This document shows, piece by piece, positions 7,967-16,247 of a DNA stretch of 64,000 bases. Under the pieces are notes generated by a model. That model was not told where the DNA came from. It did no database searches and was given only the letters and a program-made list of their open reading frames with translations. The position numbers and the translations under genes were made by a program. Origin of the DNA: Elusimicrobia bacterium GWA2_62_23 (lineage in GTDB: Bacteria > Elusimicrobiota > Elusimicrobia > Elusimicrobiales > UBA9959); contig MGTV01000048.1 of NCBI GenBank assembly GCA_001799635.1, positions 26,118-90,117 of the forward strand. Direction: 5' to 3'. Each line of letters opens with the position of its first letter. Within the stretch, counting starts at the first letter, position 1.

Positions 7967-10006
7967 ATGAAAAAACACTGGAAAAGAAAAGAGACCCGCG
8001 GCGCGGCCGGCGGGCACGAGGCCCTGGTAGAAGGAGTGATACAGCACAAAGGCACCTTCGCCTTCCTGCTCTCCGAAAAGCCCGGCGTCGAGGACGTTTT
8101 CATCCGCGGCCGCGGCCTGGACCTGGCCATGGACGGCGACAGGGTGCAGGCCAGGGTCCGCCCCGAAAAGAGCGGCCGCCTGGCCGGCGAGATAGTGCGC
8201 GTGGTAAAAAGGGCGCACAGTTCCATGGTGGGCATCCTCAAGAAGGTCAAGAACACCTGGGCGCTGTTCCCCGAGAAGGGCAACGCGCCCCCGGCGCTGG
8301 TCAGCGGCTTCGCCGGCAAGCTGGCCCCGGTGGAAGGCGCTTTCGCGGTGCTGGAGGTGCAGCGCTGGCCCGAGGCCGGCGCCGGCGCTTCCGGCATAGT
8401 CACGGAAATACTCGGCGACCCCGGCGATATCCGCGCCCGGATAGATTCCATCCTGCGCGCGCGGGGCATCAACGAAGTTTTTCCCAAGGAAGTCCTGGAC
8501 CAGGCCGCGGCCTTCGGCGCCCGCCTGGAACCCGCGGCCTGGAAAGGCCGCGAAATCCTTTTCGACCTGCCGATCTGCACCATAGACGGCGCCGACGCCA
8601 AGGATTTCGACGACGCCGTTTCCCTGGAGGACCTGGGCAACGGCCTGCTGCGCCTGGGAGTGCACATAGCCGACGTGGCGAACTACGTGAAGTCCGGCAC
8701 CGAGCTGGACAAGGAAGCCTACGCCCGGGCCACCAGCGTGTACCTGCCCGACCGCGTGGTGCCCATGCTGCCGCCGGCCCTGTCGGACAATCTCTGCAGC
8801 CTGGTGCCGCGGCAGGAGCGCCTCACCATGTCGGCCTTCATGGACATAGACCGCAACGGCAAGGTAGTAAAGCGCCGCCTGGCCGAGACCGTGATCCGCT
8901 CGTGGCGCCGCTTCACCTACGAGGAGGTGCAGACCCTCCTGGAGGGCGGCAAGGTGCCGGACGTGCACAAGAGCATAGGCGAGGCCGTGCAGCGCATGGG
9001 CGCCCTTACCGACGTGCTCTACCGCCGGCGAGTACAGCGCGGCGCGCTGGACTTCAACCTGCCGGAATACAAGATAAACGCCGACCCGCACGGCAGGCCG
9101 CTGGGCGTGTCGCTGCGCCCGCGCCTCAAGAGCCACCGCCTGATAGAGGAGTTCATGCTGCTGGCCAACGAGGCCGTGGCCACCGAACTCTACAACGCCA
9201 AGATGCCTTTCCTGCACCGCCGGCACGACTCGCCCGACCCGCTCAAGCTCAAGGCGCTCTCCGCCGCGCTCGGCGAACTGGGCCTGACCGCGGGGCACAT
9301 AGAGGGCAAGAACGCGCCCAAGGCCCTGCAGGACGTGCTCCGCCAGGCCGAGGGACACCCGCTCACCAACCTGATAAACTCGCTGATGGTGCGCAGCATG
9401 CGCCAGGCCGTTTATTCCCCGGAGTCGGAAGGCCACTTCGGCATAGCCACGCGCTTCTACTCGCACTTCACCTCGCCCATCCGGCGCTATCCCGACCTGA
9501 TGACGCACCGGGCGGTCAAGGCGCTGCTGCGCGGCAAAAAAGAGAACCACGGCGCGCTGCCTCTCGAGAAAGCCGGCGTCCACTGCTCCGAACGCGAGCG
9601 CGCGGCTTCCGACGCCGAGCACAAGTCGGTGGACATCATGCGCGCCGAGATGCTCAAGGAACTGGTGGGCTCGGTGATGGACGGCGCGGTGACCACGGTC
9701 ATAGACAGCGGCGCCTTCGTGATGCTGGGCGACACCGGCGCCGAAGGCCTGCTGCGCGTGAACGGCCTGCGGCCCGGCGCGAAAGTGAAAGTGATGATAG
9801 CCAACGTGGATACCGCGGAAGGCAAGATAGACCTCTCGCTGGAAGGGCGCCCCGCGCCCGCGGCCGGCAGCAGGCCCCAGGGCGGCGGACAGGGACAGCA
9901 GCCCGCGGCGGGCCGGGAGCGCTGGAAATTCTCCGACTGGAAGAAAGGCAAGCGCGGGAACGGGGGAAGAGGCGGGGGGCGCGGACGCGGCAGGGGCAGG
10001 CGCTGA
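7967..10006 (+). CDS. rnr: Ribonuclease R (RNB-family 3'-5' exoribonuclease)
   Basis: 679 residues, slightly shorter than the usual 700-800 because the N-terminal helix-turn-helix region is absent. Order: OB/cold-shock domains (about 15-150); RNB catalytic domain (about 185-540) with metal-binding Asp residues in IDGADAKDFDDAV near 203-215; S1 domain (about 564-628). A basic Gly/Arg tail (629-679) ends in GGRGGGRGRGRGRR and probably helps RNA binding. It degrades structured RNA processively and acts in rRNA and mRNA quality control. A strong terminator follows. The start 7 bases after the cupin stop suggests co-transcription. Confidence 0.95.
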   Translation: MKKHWKRKETRGAAGGHEALVEGVIQHKGTFAFLLSEKPGVEDVFIRGRGLDLAMDGDRVQARVRPEKSGRLAGEIVRVVKRAHSSMVGILKKVKNTWALFPEKGNAPPALVSGFAGKLAPVEGAFAVLEVQRWPEAGAGASGIVTEILGDPGDIRARIDSILRARGINEVFPKEVLDQAAAFGARLEPAAWKGREILFDLPICTIDGADAKDFDDAVSLEDLGNGLLRLGVHIADVANYVKSGTELDKEAYARATSVYLPDRVVPMLPPALSDNLCSLVPRQERLTMSAFMDIDRNGKVVKRRLAETVIRSWRRFTYEEVQTLLEGGKVPDVHKSIGEAVQRMGALTDVLYRRRVQRGALDFNLPEYKINADPHGRPLGVSLRPRLKSHRLIEEFMLLANEAVATELYNAKMPFLHRRHDSPDPLKLKALSAALGELGLTAGHIEGKNAPKALQDVLRQAEGHPLTNLINSLMVRSMRQAVYSPESEGHFGIATRFYSHFTSPIRRYPDLMTHRAVKALLRGKKENHGALPLEKAGVHCSERERAASDAEHKSVDIMRAEMLKELVGSVMDGAVTTVIDSGAFVMLGDTGAEGLLRVNGLRPGAKVKVMIANVDTAEGKIDLSLEGRPAPAAGSRPQGGGQGQQPAAGRERWKFSDWKKGKRGNGGRGGGRGRGRGRR

Positions 10007-10020
10007 AAAGCGCGGCCAAA

Positions 10021-10054
10021 AAAGAACCGGAGGAAATCCTCCGGTTCTTTTTTT
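10021..10054 (+). terminator. Strong Rho-independent terminator after rnr
   Basis: Perfect 13-bp stem (10021-10033 with 10038-10050), loop AAAT, followed by a T run. The convergent PAP2 gene ends at 10068 just beyond; the arms are A- and T-flanked, so it may serve both strands. Confidence 0.9.
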
Positions 10055-10067
10055 ATTCGGCCCGCGC

Positions 10068-10793
10068 TTATTTCACCAGCAGGGCCTTCATCTTCTCTAT
10101 ATCTTTGCGGTAAGCCTCTGACTTCAGCAGCTCCGCGTGGTAGAGGTCGCCGAAACGCTTGCCGGCCGCGATGTCCGTGGGGAAGTGCACGCCGCCTATC
10201 ACCCGGTCCATGGCTATCTCGTCCGCCTTGGCGAAGAACTCGTCGCGGCGTCCGGGCGCTATGTCGGAGAGCACGTTGGCGAACACCCGCGAGAAAGAAG
10301 AATGCCCGCTCGGGTAGGAATAGCCGCTGCTTTTCTTTATGCAGGGCTCGGCCTGGCCGGGATAGGCCTTGAACGGGCGGGGACGCTGCCAGCGGCCCTT
10401 CATGTTGGTAACGGCCTCTTCCAGGTCCAGCGCGATGCGCTCGAAAAACTCGACTACCTCGCCGGGCAGCGGCTCGGGGAACGGGCTTTTCTCGCCCCAG
10501 AAAGAGTCGTAAGTGGCCTTGGCCGTTTTCTTGGCCTTCTTGCAGTCGGCCTTGGTGCGCTTGTTCTGCCACTCCATGATGGTGCCGATGTCGGCGGCCT
10601 GTTCGGCCGATTCCGGGGCGGGGGGAGGGGCGAACTCCGCGGTCTTGAACAGGTCAGGCTGCACGTAGTAGACCTGCTGGGAGATCAGGTGGGCCCGTTT
10701 AAGGGCTATCTTGGACTGGGGGGAGGAACAGGCGCTGCCGCCGAGGGCCAGCGCGAGGGCCGCCAATAGTAAATACTTTTTCGTGAAGTTCAT
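10068..10793 (-). CDS. PAP2-family class A acid phosphatase, exported
   Basis: 241 residues from the ATG at 10793, chosen because a TATAAT hexamer on the minus strand (10806-10801) ends 7 bases before it and the signal sequence begins there. The signal sequence ends near a possible lipobox (GSAC, Cys22). The three phosphatase motifs are intact: KGRWQRPRP (132-140), PSGHS (161-165) and DRVIGGVHFPTD with Arg197, His203 and Asp207. This matches PhoN-like non-specific acid phosphatases of about 250 residues, which hydrolyse organic phosphate monoesters in the periplasm. It is divergent from the tocopherol-cyclase-like gene; the start sites are 57 bases apart. Confidence 0.9.
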   Translation of the reverse strand: MNFTKKYLLLAALALALGGSACSSPQSKIALKRAHLISQQVYYVQPDLFKTAEFAPPPAPESAEQAADIGTIMEWQNKRTKADCKKAKKTAKATYDSFWGEKSPFPEPLPGEVVEFFERIALDLEEAVTNMKGRWQRPRPFKAYPGQAEPCIKKSSGYSYPSGHSSFSRVFANVLSDIAPGRRDEFFAKADEIAMDRVIGGVHFPTDIAAGKRFGDLYHAELLKSEAYRKDIEKMKALLVK

Positions 10794-10850
10794 GATCCCA
10801 ATTATATCACTTTGGCTCATTGCGACGCCTTTTGTAATATAATTTCACCT

Positions 10851-12017
10851 ATGCTGAGACGAACCTTTTACGCGCTGGCCTGCGCCGCCGCGCTCGCAGC
10901 GCTCGCAGCGCCCGCCGCGGCCGCGACCGCCCTGGAACAGCTCGGCCCCGCGGCCTCGGTAACGGTCCCGGCCGTGCCGGGACCGGCGTCCGACGGCCGC
11001 AAGCCGGGCCTGGAGCAGGCCGATTACAATTACCTCATCTGGACCCCAGGCGATAACGGCGACTGGTACGAGTGGTGGTATTACAAGGCTACCGTGCCCG
11101 GCACCGACCAGGCTTTTTATTTCTGCTACGGCGTGGTGAATCCGTGGGACAAAACGCAGTCACGCCCGGCCTCCCGCGCCTATGTCAGCGCCGGCAACTT
11201 CCAGGAGGGCAGGACCCACGAGCAGAACTTTCCGGTCCGGGATTTCCTGGCCTCGGCTTCCTCCACCTTCGTGAAAGTCGGCGCCAACGCCGCTACCGAC
11301 CGGTCGCTGAAAGGCCGCCTGCCGCTGGCCGAGGGCGGGGAATTCGCCTGGGACCTGACGCTGGAGAAGGACTGGACCTTCAATGCCCTGGGCTGGACCA
11401 TGTACGTGCCCGGCATCACCAATATCTTCTGGTTCCCGGCCCAGGCCTCGGCCCGCATGAGCGGCACCATAGTTTACGCCGGGAAGACTTACCGTCTCGA
11501 CCGCGCCCCCGCCTACCAGGACCGCAACTGGGGCAGGGGATTTCCCAAGTGGTGGGCCTGGCTGGTCTCCAACCATTTCAAAGGCTCGCCCGGCACGGCG
11601 CTGGCCGCCGGCGGCGGCATGCCGAAAGTCCTCGGCAGTTTCCACATGCCCAATGCCATGGGCATAGGCCTGCGCCATAACGGCAGGGAATACGCCTTCC
11701 GCCCGAGCAAGGGCGACATCATAAAGCTGGACATCAATTTCGGCAGGTGGGAAGTACTGGCGCGCAACCGCGACGGGCAGCGCATCTCCATCTCCGCGTA
11801 CGCGCCCAGGGAAAAATTCCTGCTGCTCAAGTTTATGGCCCCTGAGGGCCGCGAGTTCTACGACTACGAGGCCCTCCAGGGGAACATAAAAGTGAAGCTC
11901 TACGAGGGCGAGAAGCTGGTGGCCGACCTGGAGACCGACGAAGGCGGCATAGAGTTCGGCTCCGGCGAGCCGCAGGACTTCGCCCGCCTCTTCACCGCCG
12001 AACATAAACTGCAATAA
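10851..12017 (+). CDS. Exported tocopherol-cyclase-like protein
   Basis: 388 residues. The start at 10851 gives a good signal peptide (MLRRTFYALACAAALAALAA, then PAAAATA). The body resembles the tocopherol cyclase / CrtC-like lipocalin-type fold: GDWYEWWYYKATV near 65, FPAQASARMSGTI, then the characteristic APAYQDRNWGRGFPKWWAW near residue 220. Plant and cyanobacterial relatives cyclise prenylquinols; bacterial relatives are mostly uncharacterised, and an exported form suggests a different lipid-like substrate. A TATAAT hexamer (10838-10843) ends 7 bases before the ATG. No quinone genes are nearby. A terminator follows. Confidence 0.75.
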   Translation: MLRRTFYALACAAALAALAAPAAAATALEQLGPAASVTVPAVPGPASDGRKPGLEQADYNYLIWTPGDNGDWYEWWYYKATVPGTDQAFYFCYGVVNPWDKTQSRPASRAYVSAGNFQEGRTHEQNFPVRDFLASASSTFVKVGANAATDRSLKGRLPLAEGGEFAWDLTLEKDWTFNALGWTMYVPGITNIFWFPAQASARMSGTIVYAGKTYRLDRAPAYQDRNWGRGFPKWWAWLVSNHFKGSPGTALAAGGGMPKVLGSFHMPNAMGIGLRHNGREYAFRPSKGDIIKLDINFGRWEVLARNRDGQRISISAYAPREKFLLLKFMAPEGREFYDYEALQGNIKVKLYEGEKLVADLETDEGGIEFGSGEPQDFARLFTAEHKLQ

Positions 12018-12038
12018 AGAAGCTGGGCCAGCCGCTAG

Positions 12039-12065
12039 ACCGCCGGGCTTCCCCGGCGGTTTTGC
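12039..12065 (+). terminator. Terminator after the tocopherol-cyclase-like gene
   Basis: 9-bp stem (12039-12047 with 12052-12060) with a 4-base loop, followed by TTTTG. Confidence 0.75.
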
Positions 12066-12139
12066 TTTAGTGCGGGGAGAAGGAGCCGGAGCGTTCCCGG
12101 AGTGAGCGTTAGGGCGCAGTGCCTGGCGAAGGGGCGGGC

Positions 12140-12252
12140 GGGGTATTGGGCCGAGCACCCGTTGGGGAGGGGGGGCCCCGCCATAATTTCCCCGGGCGGG
12201 GGGGAACCGCGCAACGGTTCCCTGCAGTCCGGGTGAGCGGCCTAATACCCCG
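12140..12252. repeat. Structured intergenic element with terminal inverted repeats
   Basis: 15-base arms (12140-12154 and 12238-12252) are inverted copies with one mismatch. Inside lie a perfect hairpin (12202-12209 with 12215-12222) and other G/C-rich complementary runs. There is no open frame. It lies in the 289-base gap before the M20 peptidase gene. It could be a MITE-like repeat or a folded RNA; neither is proven. Confidence 0.55.
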
Positions 12253-12271
12253 TCCGACCCTTAACAAATCA

Positions 12272-12300
12272 TTGTAAACGCGCGGGAAAAATTAAATAAT
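12272..12300 (+). promoter_or_regulatory. Candidate promoter for the M20 peptidase operon, leaderless
   Basis: TTGTAA (12272-12277), 17-base spacer, AATAAT (12295-12300), then 6 bases to the ATG at 12307. No ribosome binding site is visible. Confidence 0.5.
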
Positions 12301-12306
12301 AGTCCT

Positions 12307-13476
12307 ATGACACCGGCCATTAACGAGAAGCGCATGGTCCAGCTGTTCTGCGACCTCGCTAAGATCACTTCCCTTTCCGGCAAAGAAGGCGCCATCGCCC
12401 GCCGCCTCTCCATCCTCCTCAAGTTCATGGGCGCCGAAGTCTTCATAGACGACGCCGGCCGCAAGATAGGCGGCGAGACCGGCAACCTCATAGCGCGCTG
12501 GCCCGGCACCATCCCCGGCGAGCCTTTCCTGCTGTCCGCCCATATGGACACCGTGGGCCCCGCCGACAACGTGAAGCCCGTGGTCACCAGGGACCGCGTC
12601 TCCTCCGACGGCACCACCATCCTCGGCGCCGACTGCAAGGCAGGCATAGCCATCATCCTCGAGGTCCTCAAGACCATCGAAGACAACCACCTGCACCACC
12701 CGCCCATCGAGGCCGTTTTCACCATCAGCGAGGAGATGGCGCTCATGGGCGCCAAGTACCTTGACTATTCCAAGCTGCGCTCCCGCTACGGCCTCATCTT
12801 CGACAACGAACAGGGCATAGAGCACGTCATCACCAGCGCCCCCGCCGCCGACAAGATGGACATAAAGGTGTACGGCGCCGCCGCACATTCCGGCGTGGCC
12901 CCGGAAAAGGGCATCTCCGCCATCAAGGTGGTCTCAAGCGCCATCGCCGGCATGAAGCTGGGCCGCATCGACAGCGAGACCACCGCCAATATCGGCTTCA
13001 TCTCCGGCGGCAACGCCATCAACATAGTGCCGCCCCTGGTGGAGCTCTCCGGCGAAGCCCGCTCCCACGACCCGGCCAAGCTCAAGAAGCAGACCCGCCA
13101 CATGGAAGACTGCCTCAGGAAAGCGGTGAAGAAGATCAAGGTCCGCGCCGACGGCCGCCTGGTGACGCCCCGCTACGAATTCCTGCTCGAACAGAAATTC
13201 CCGAACCTCCGCATAGACAAGGCCAACCCGGTGCTGGCCCTCATAGCCGCCGCCATGAAAGAAGAGGGCCTGAAGATGAAGCCCTCCGCCTCCGGTGGCG
13301 GCACCGACGGCAACATCCTCTACGGCCACGGCATCAAGGCGCCCATCCTCTCCACCGGCATGCGCGACGTGCACACCACCCACGAGTACCTGGACCTCAA
13401 GGATTTCTTCGCCTGCGCCCGCCTCACGCTGAAAGTGATAGAAGGCTGGACCAGGACCGGCAACTCTAAGAACTAA
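12307..13476 (+). CDS. M20-family metallopeptidase (PepT-like aminopeptidase)
   Basis: 389 residues, cytosolic (no signal). Metal-binding and catalytic motifs follow the M20 order: SAHMDTVGP near 76-84 (His and catalytic Asp), LGADCKAGIA near 101 (bridging Asp), ISEEMALMG near 140 (catalytic Glu plus ligand Glu), and the C-terminal DVHTTHEYLD His ligand. A lid/dimerisation domain lies between about 180 and 290. The closest families are tripeptidase T and its PepT-like relatives, which remove N-terminal residues from small peptides. The OPT peptide transporter starts 6 bases downstream, strongly suggesting uptake and hydrolysis of oligopeptides as one pathway. Confidence 0.9.
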   Translation: MTPAINEKRMVQLFCDLAKITSLSGKEGAIARRLSILLKFMGAEVFIDDAGRKIGGETGNLIARWPGTIPGEPFLLSAHMDTVGPADNVKPVVTRDRVSSDGTTILGADCKAGIAIILEVLKTIEDNHLHHPPIEAVFTISEEMALMGAKYLDYSKLRSRYGLIFDNEQGIEHVITSAPAADKMDIKVYGAAAHSGVAPEKGISAIKVVSSAIAGMKLGRIDSETTANIGFISGGNAINIVPPLVELSGEARSHDPAKLKKQTRHMEDCLRKAVKKIKVRADGRLVTPRYEFLLEQKFPNLRIDKANPVLALIAAAMKEEGLKMKPSASGGGTDGNILYGHGIKAPILSTGMRDVHTTHEYLDLKDFFACARLTLKVIEGWTRTGNSKN

Positions 13477-13482
13477 GGACCT

Positions 13483-15672
13483 ATGGAACAGAAAAAAAGC
13501 GGAGCCCTGAGCGAATACCAGTTCAAGCCTTATGTGGACACGGGCAAGAGCATTCCCGAATTCACCTTCCAGGCCGTCATACTGGGCTTCATCCTCTCAG
13601 TGGTCTTCAACGCAGCCAACGCCTACCTGGGTCTGAAGATCGGCATGACCGTGTCGGCCTCCATCCCGTCGGCCATCATCTCCATGACGGTGCTGCGCAT
13701 CATCCTGCCCAAGTTCTTCGGCCGCACCGCCACCATCCTGGAGAACAACGCCGTGCACGCCTTCGCCTCCATCGGCGAGTCGCTCGCCGCCGCCATCATC
13801 TTCACCGTGCCGGCCATCTTCTTCATGGGCGGCAAGATCACCAACTCCATGGTCTTCCTGCTGGGCCTCACCGGCGGCATCCTGGGCCTGCTGATGATGA
13901 TCCCGCTGCGCCACTCGCTCATGGTGAAGGAGCACAAGAACCTGCCCTTCCCCGAAGGCAGCGCCTGCGCCAAGGTGCTCATAGCCGGCGACCAGGGCGG
14001 CGCCTCCGCCAAGCCCGTCTTCGCCGGCATGCTCACGGGCGGCCTGTTCAAATTCGTCATGAGCGGCTTCCTGCTGTTCCGCGACACGATCTCCTGGAGC
14101 TTCGCCTCGCTCAACAAGGCGGGGTTCGGCTACGAGATCTCGCCGCTCTTCCTGGGCGTGGGCTACCTCGTCGGGTTACGCATAGCCGCGGTGATGTTCG
14201 CCGGCGGCGCCTTCGGCTACTGGGTGCTCATCCCGGCCATCAACGCTTTCGGCGGCGCCAACATAGTCTCGCCCGGCACCATCCCCATAGCCGACATGAC
14301 CACCGCCGACATCCGCGGCACCTATGTAAAATACATCGGCGCCGGCGGCGTGGCCTTCGGCGGCCTTATCAGTGTCATCCGCTCGCTGCCGGACATCATC
14401 TCCTCGGTGAAGGGCAGCGTGGCGGCCCTCACGGTAAGGGCGGGGGAGAAGCAGGGCGCGCAGGCGGCCTGCGAGAAGGATTTCGAGAACAACTACATCG
14501 TCTGGGCCGGCGGCATCCTGGGCGCCATCATCGGTATTTTCGCCTTCGAGATCCCCTGGCACCTCGGGCCCGCCAGCTGGGACCCGGTGCTGCAGCTGTT
14601 CGCCGGCGTGATCACGCGCGTTTTCCTGGCCGGCTCCGCCGGGGCGCTCATTCTCGGCTTCTGCTTCTGGGCCATAGCCCGCGGCTCGGCCAAGGCCTGC
14701 CACAAGTTCCTGCGCATCGAACAGGACACCCCGCTGCCCATGGTGCTCGCCGGGGTGGTCGCGATGTTCCTGCTCCTCTGGCTGGTCCCTATGTTCGACC
14801 TCACCTTCGTGGAAGCCCTGATAGTGGTGGTGTTCTGCATGTTCTTCGTGGCGGTCAGCGCGCGCATGGTGGGCCTCATCGGCACCACCAACCAGCCGGT
14901 GTCCGGCATGACCATCACCGCCCTGCTGTCGCTCACGCTCATCTTCGTCTTCATCGGCCACGACAAGGAGACCGCCAAGGTGGCGGCCATCATGGCCGGC
15001 GCCGTGGTGTGCATCGCCATCTCCGTTTCGGGCGACCTGTCGCAGGACCTCAAGACCGCCGCCCTCATAGGCGCCACGCCCTGGAAGGTGCAGCTGGCGC
15101 AGATCTCCGGCGCGCTGGTCTCGGCCGTGCGCTCCGGCTTCATCCTGCTGCTGCTCTACATGGCCTTCGGTCTGGGCGCGCCCACGCCGGAGCATCCCAA
15201 TCCGCTGGAAGCCCCGCAGGCCCAGCTCATGGCGAAGTTAGTGGAGGGCGCCACCGGCGGCTCCCTGCCGTGGCTGCTGCTCGGCCTGGGCGGCGCCATA
15301 GGTCTGGTCTGCGAGCTCGCCGGCGTCTCGGCGCTCGCTTTCTCCATCGGCCTGTACCTGCCCATCACCAACTGGCCCATGATCCTGCTGGGCGGCCTCA
15401 TAGCCTGGTTCGTCTCGCGCAAGGCCGGCGGCGCGCCCGAAGAGGAGCACGACCCCGGCTCGCTGTTCGCCTCCGGCCTGATAGCCGGCGACGCGCTCAT
15501 GGGCATAGGCATAGCCGGCATCATAGTGCTCAAATGGAACGACGCGCTGAAACTGCGCGACCCGTGGGCCGGCAGCTTCGCTTTCGAGGCGGTGCTCTCC
15601 ACCGCGCTCTACCTCGGCATCGCCGTAGCGCTGTACCTGGTAGCCAGGAAAAAACACAGGAAGGCCGCGTAA
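13483..15672 (+). CDS. OPT-family oligopeptide transporter
   Basis: 729 residues with about 15 predicted membrane segments. The N-terminal sequence has the OPT hallmarks PEFTFQAVILGFILSVVFNA, YLGLKIGMTVSASIP and ENNAVHAFASIGESLAAAII. The family mediates proton-coupled uptake of oligopeptides or metal chelates across the inner membrane. It lies between the PepT-like peptidase and a methyltransferase, and the stop overlaps the next start by one base (TAATG). Peptides are the most likely substrate given the adjacent peptidase; siderophore-like substrates are the alternative. Confidence 0.92.
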   Translation: MEQKKSGALSEYQFKPYVDTGKSIPEFTFQAVILGFILSVVFNAANAYLGLKIGMTVSASIPSAIISMTVLRIILPKFFGRTATILENNAVHAFASIGESLAAAIIFTVPAIFFMGGKITNSMVFLLGLTGGILGLLMMIPLRHSLMVKEHKNLPFPEGSACAKVLIAGDQGGASAKPVFAGMLTGGLFKFVMSGFLLFRDTISWSFASLNKAGFGYEISPLFLGVGYLVGLRIAAVMFAGGAFGYWVLIPAINAFGGANIVSPGTIPIADMTTADIRGTYVKYIGAGGVAFGGLISVIRSLPDIISSVKGSVAALTVRAGEKQGAQAACEKDFENNYIVWAGGILGAIIGIFAFEIPWHLGPASWDPVLQLFAGVITRVFLAGSAGALILGFCFWAIARGSAKACHKFLRIEQDTPLPMVLAGVVAMFLLLWLVPMFDLTFVEALIVVVFCMFFVAVSARMVGLIGTTNQPVSGMTITALLSLTLIFVFIGHDKETAKVAAIMAGAVVCIAISVSGDLSQDLKTAALIGATPWKVQLAQISGALVSAVRSGFILLLLYMAFGLGAPTPEHPNPLEAPQAQLMAKLVEGATGGSLPWLLLGLGGAIGLVCELAGVSALAFSIGLYLPITNWPMILLGGLIAWFVSRKAGGAPEEEHDPGSLFASGLIAGDALMGIGIAGIIVLKWNDALKLRDPWAGSFAFEAVLSTALYLGIAVALYLVARKKHRKAA

Positions 15673-16247
15673 TGCCCCATATCTTCGACCCTGAAGACCG
15701 CCACAAGCTCGACAACCCGCAGCGCCGCGAGGCCATGCCGCCCGAGGAGACGCTGGTGAAGGCCGGCATCAAGCCCGGCGACGTGATACTGGACCTGGGC
15801 TGCGGCATGGGCTACTTCGCTATCCCGGCTTCCCGCATGGTAGGCCCGCGCGGCATGGTTTACGCCGTGGACGCCTCCGGCGTGATGCTGGCGGAACTGC
15901 GCTCCAAGACCGCTTCCACCGGCATCTTCAATATCCAGACCTTCCAGACCAGGATAGGCAAACTGGAAGTTCCCGCCGCCGACTACACGCTGGCCCTGCT
16001 GGCCAACGTCCTGCACGAGGTGGACGACAAGAAAAGTTTCCTGGCCGCGCTCGCCGCCGCGCTCAAGCCCGGAACGAAACTTTCCATCATAGAGTGGAAA
16101 AAGGCCGAAACCCCGGCGGGCCCTCCCGTCAAAGAGCGCCTCTCCGAAGACGAACTCCAGGTGCTGCTCAAGAAGGCCGGCTTCACGGAGCCGGCCGCCA
16201 GCGAGCTCACGCCTTCCAGCCTGCTCTTCACCTGCCTGAAAAAATGA
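15672..16247 (+). CDS. Class I SAM-dependent methyltransferase
   Basis: 191 residues. The start at 15672 overlaps the transporter stop; a longer upstream frame is a shadow. Motif I is VILDLGCGMGYFAIPAS (about 38-54), motif II is VYAVDAS, and motif post-I/IV is LALLANVLHEV. The fold matches the UbiE/Methyltransf_11 type with a short C-terminal strand pair (SSLLFTCLKK). The substrate cannot be told from the sequence. It overlaps lnt by 4 bases, so it belongs to the peptide/envelope operon. Confidence 0.85.
   Translation: MPHIFDPEDRHKLDNPQRREAMPPEETLVKAGIKPGDVILDLGCGMGYFAIPASRMVGPRGMVYAVDASGVMLAELRSKTASTGIFNIQTFQTRIGKLEVPAADYTLALLANVLHEVDDKKSFLAALAAALKPGTKLSIIEWKKAETPAGPPVKERLSEDELQVLLKKAGFTEPAASELTPSSLLFTCLKK

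Noticed and set aside
8902..10113. Arg/Gly-rich 403-residue frame inside rnr
   Set aside because: Shifted frame of RNase R; no start signals and shadow-type composition.
14176..15195. His/Gln/Glu-rich minus-strand frame opposite the OPT gene
   Set aside because: Antisense shadow of a clear membrane transporter.
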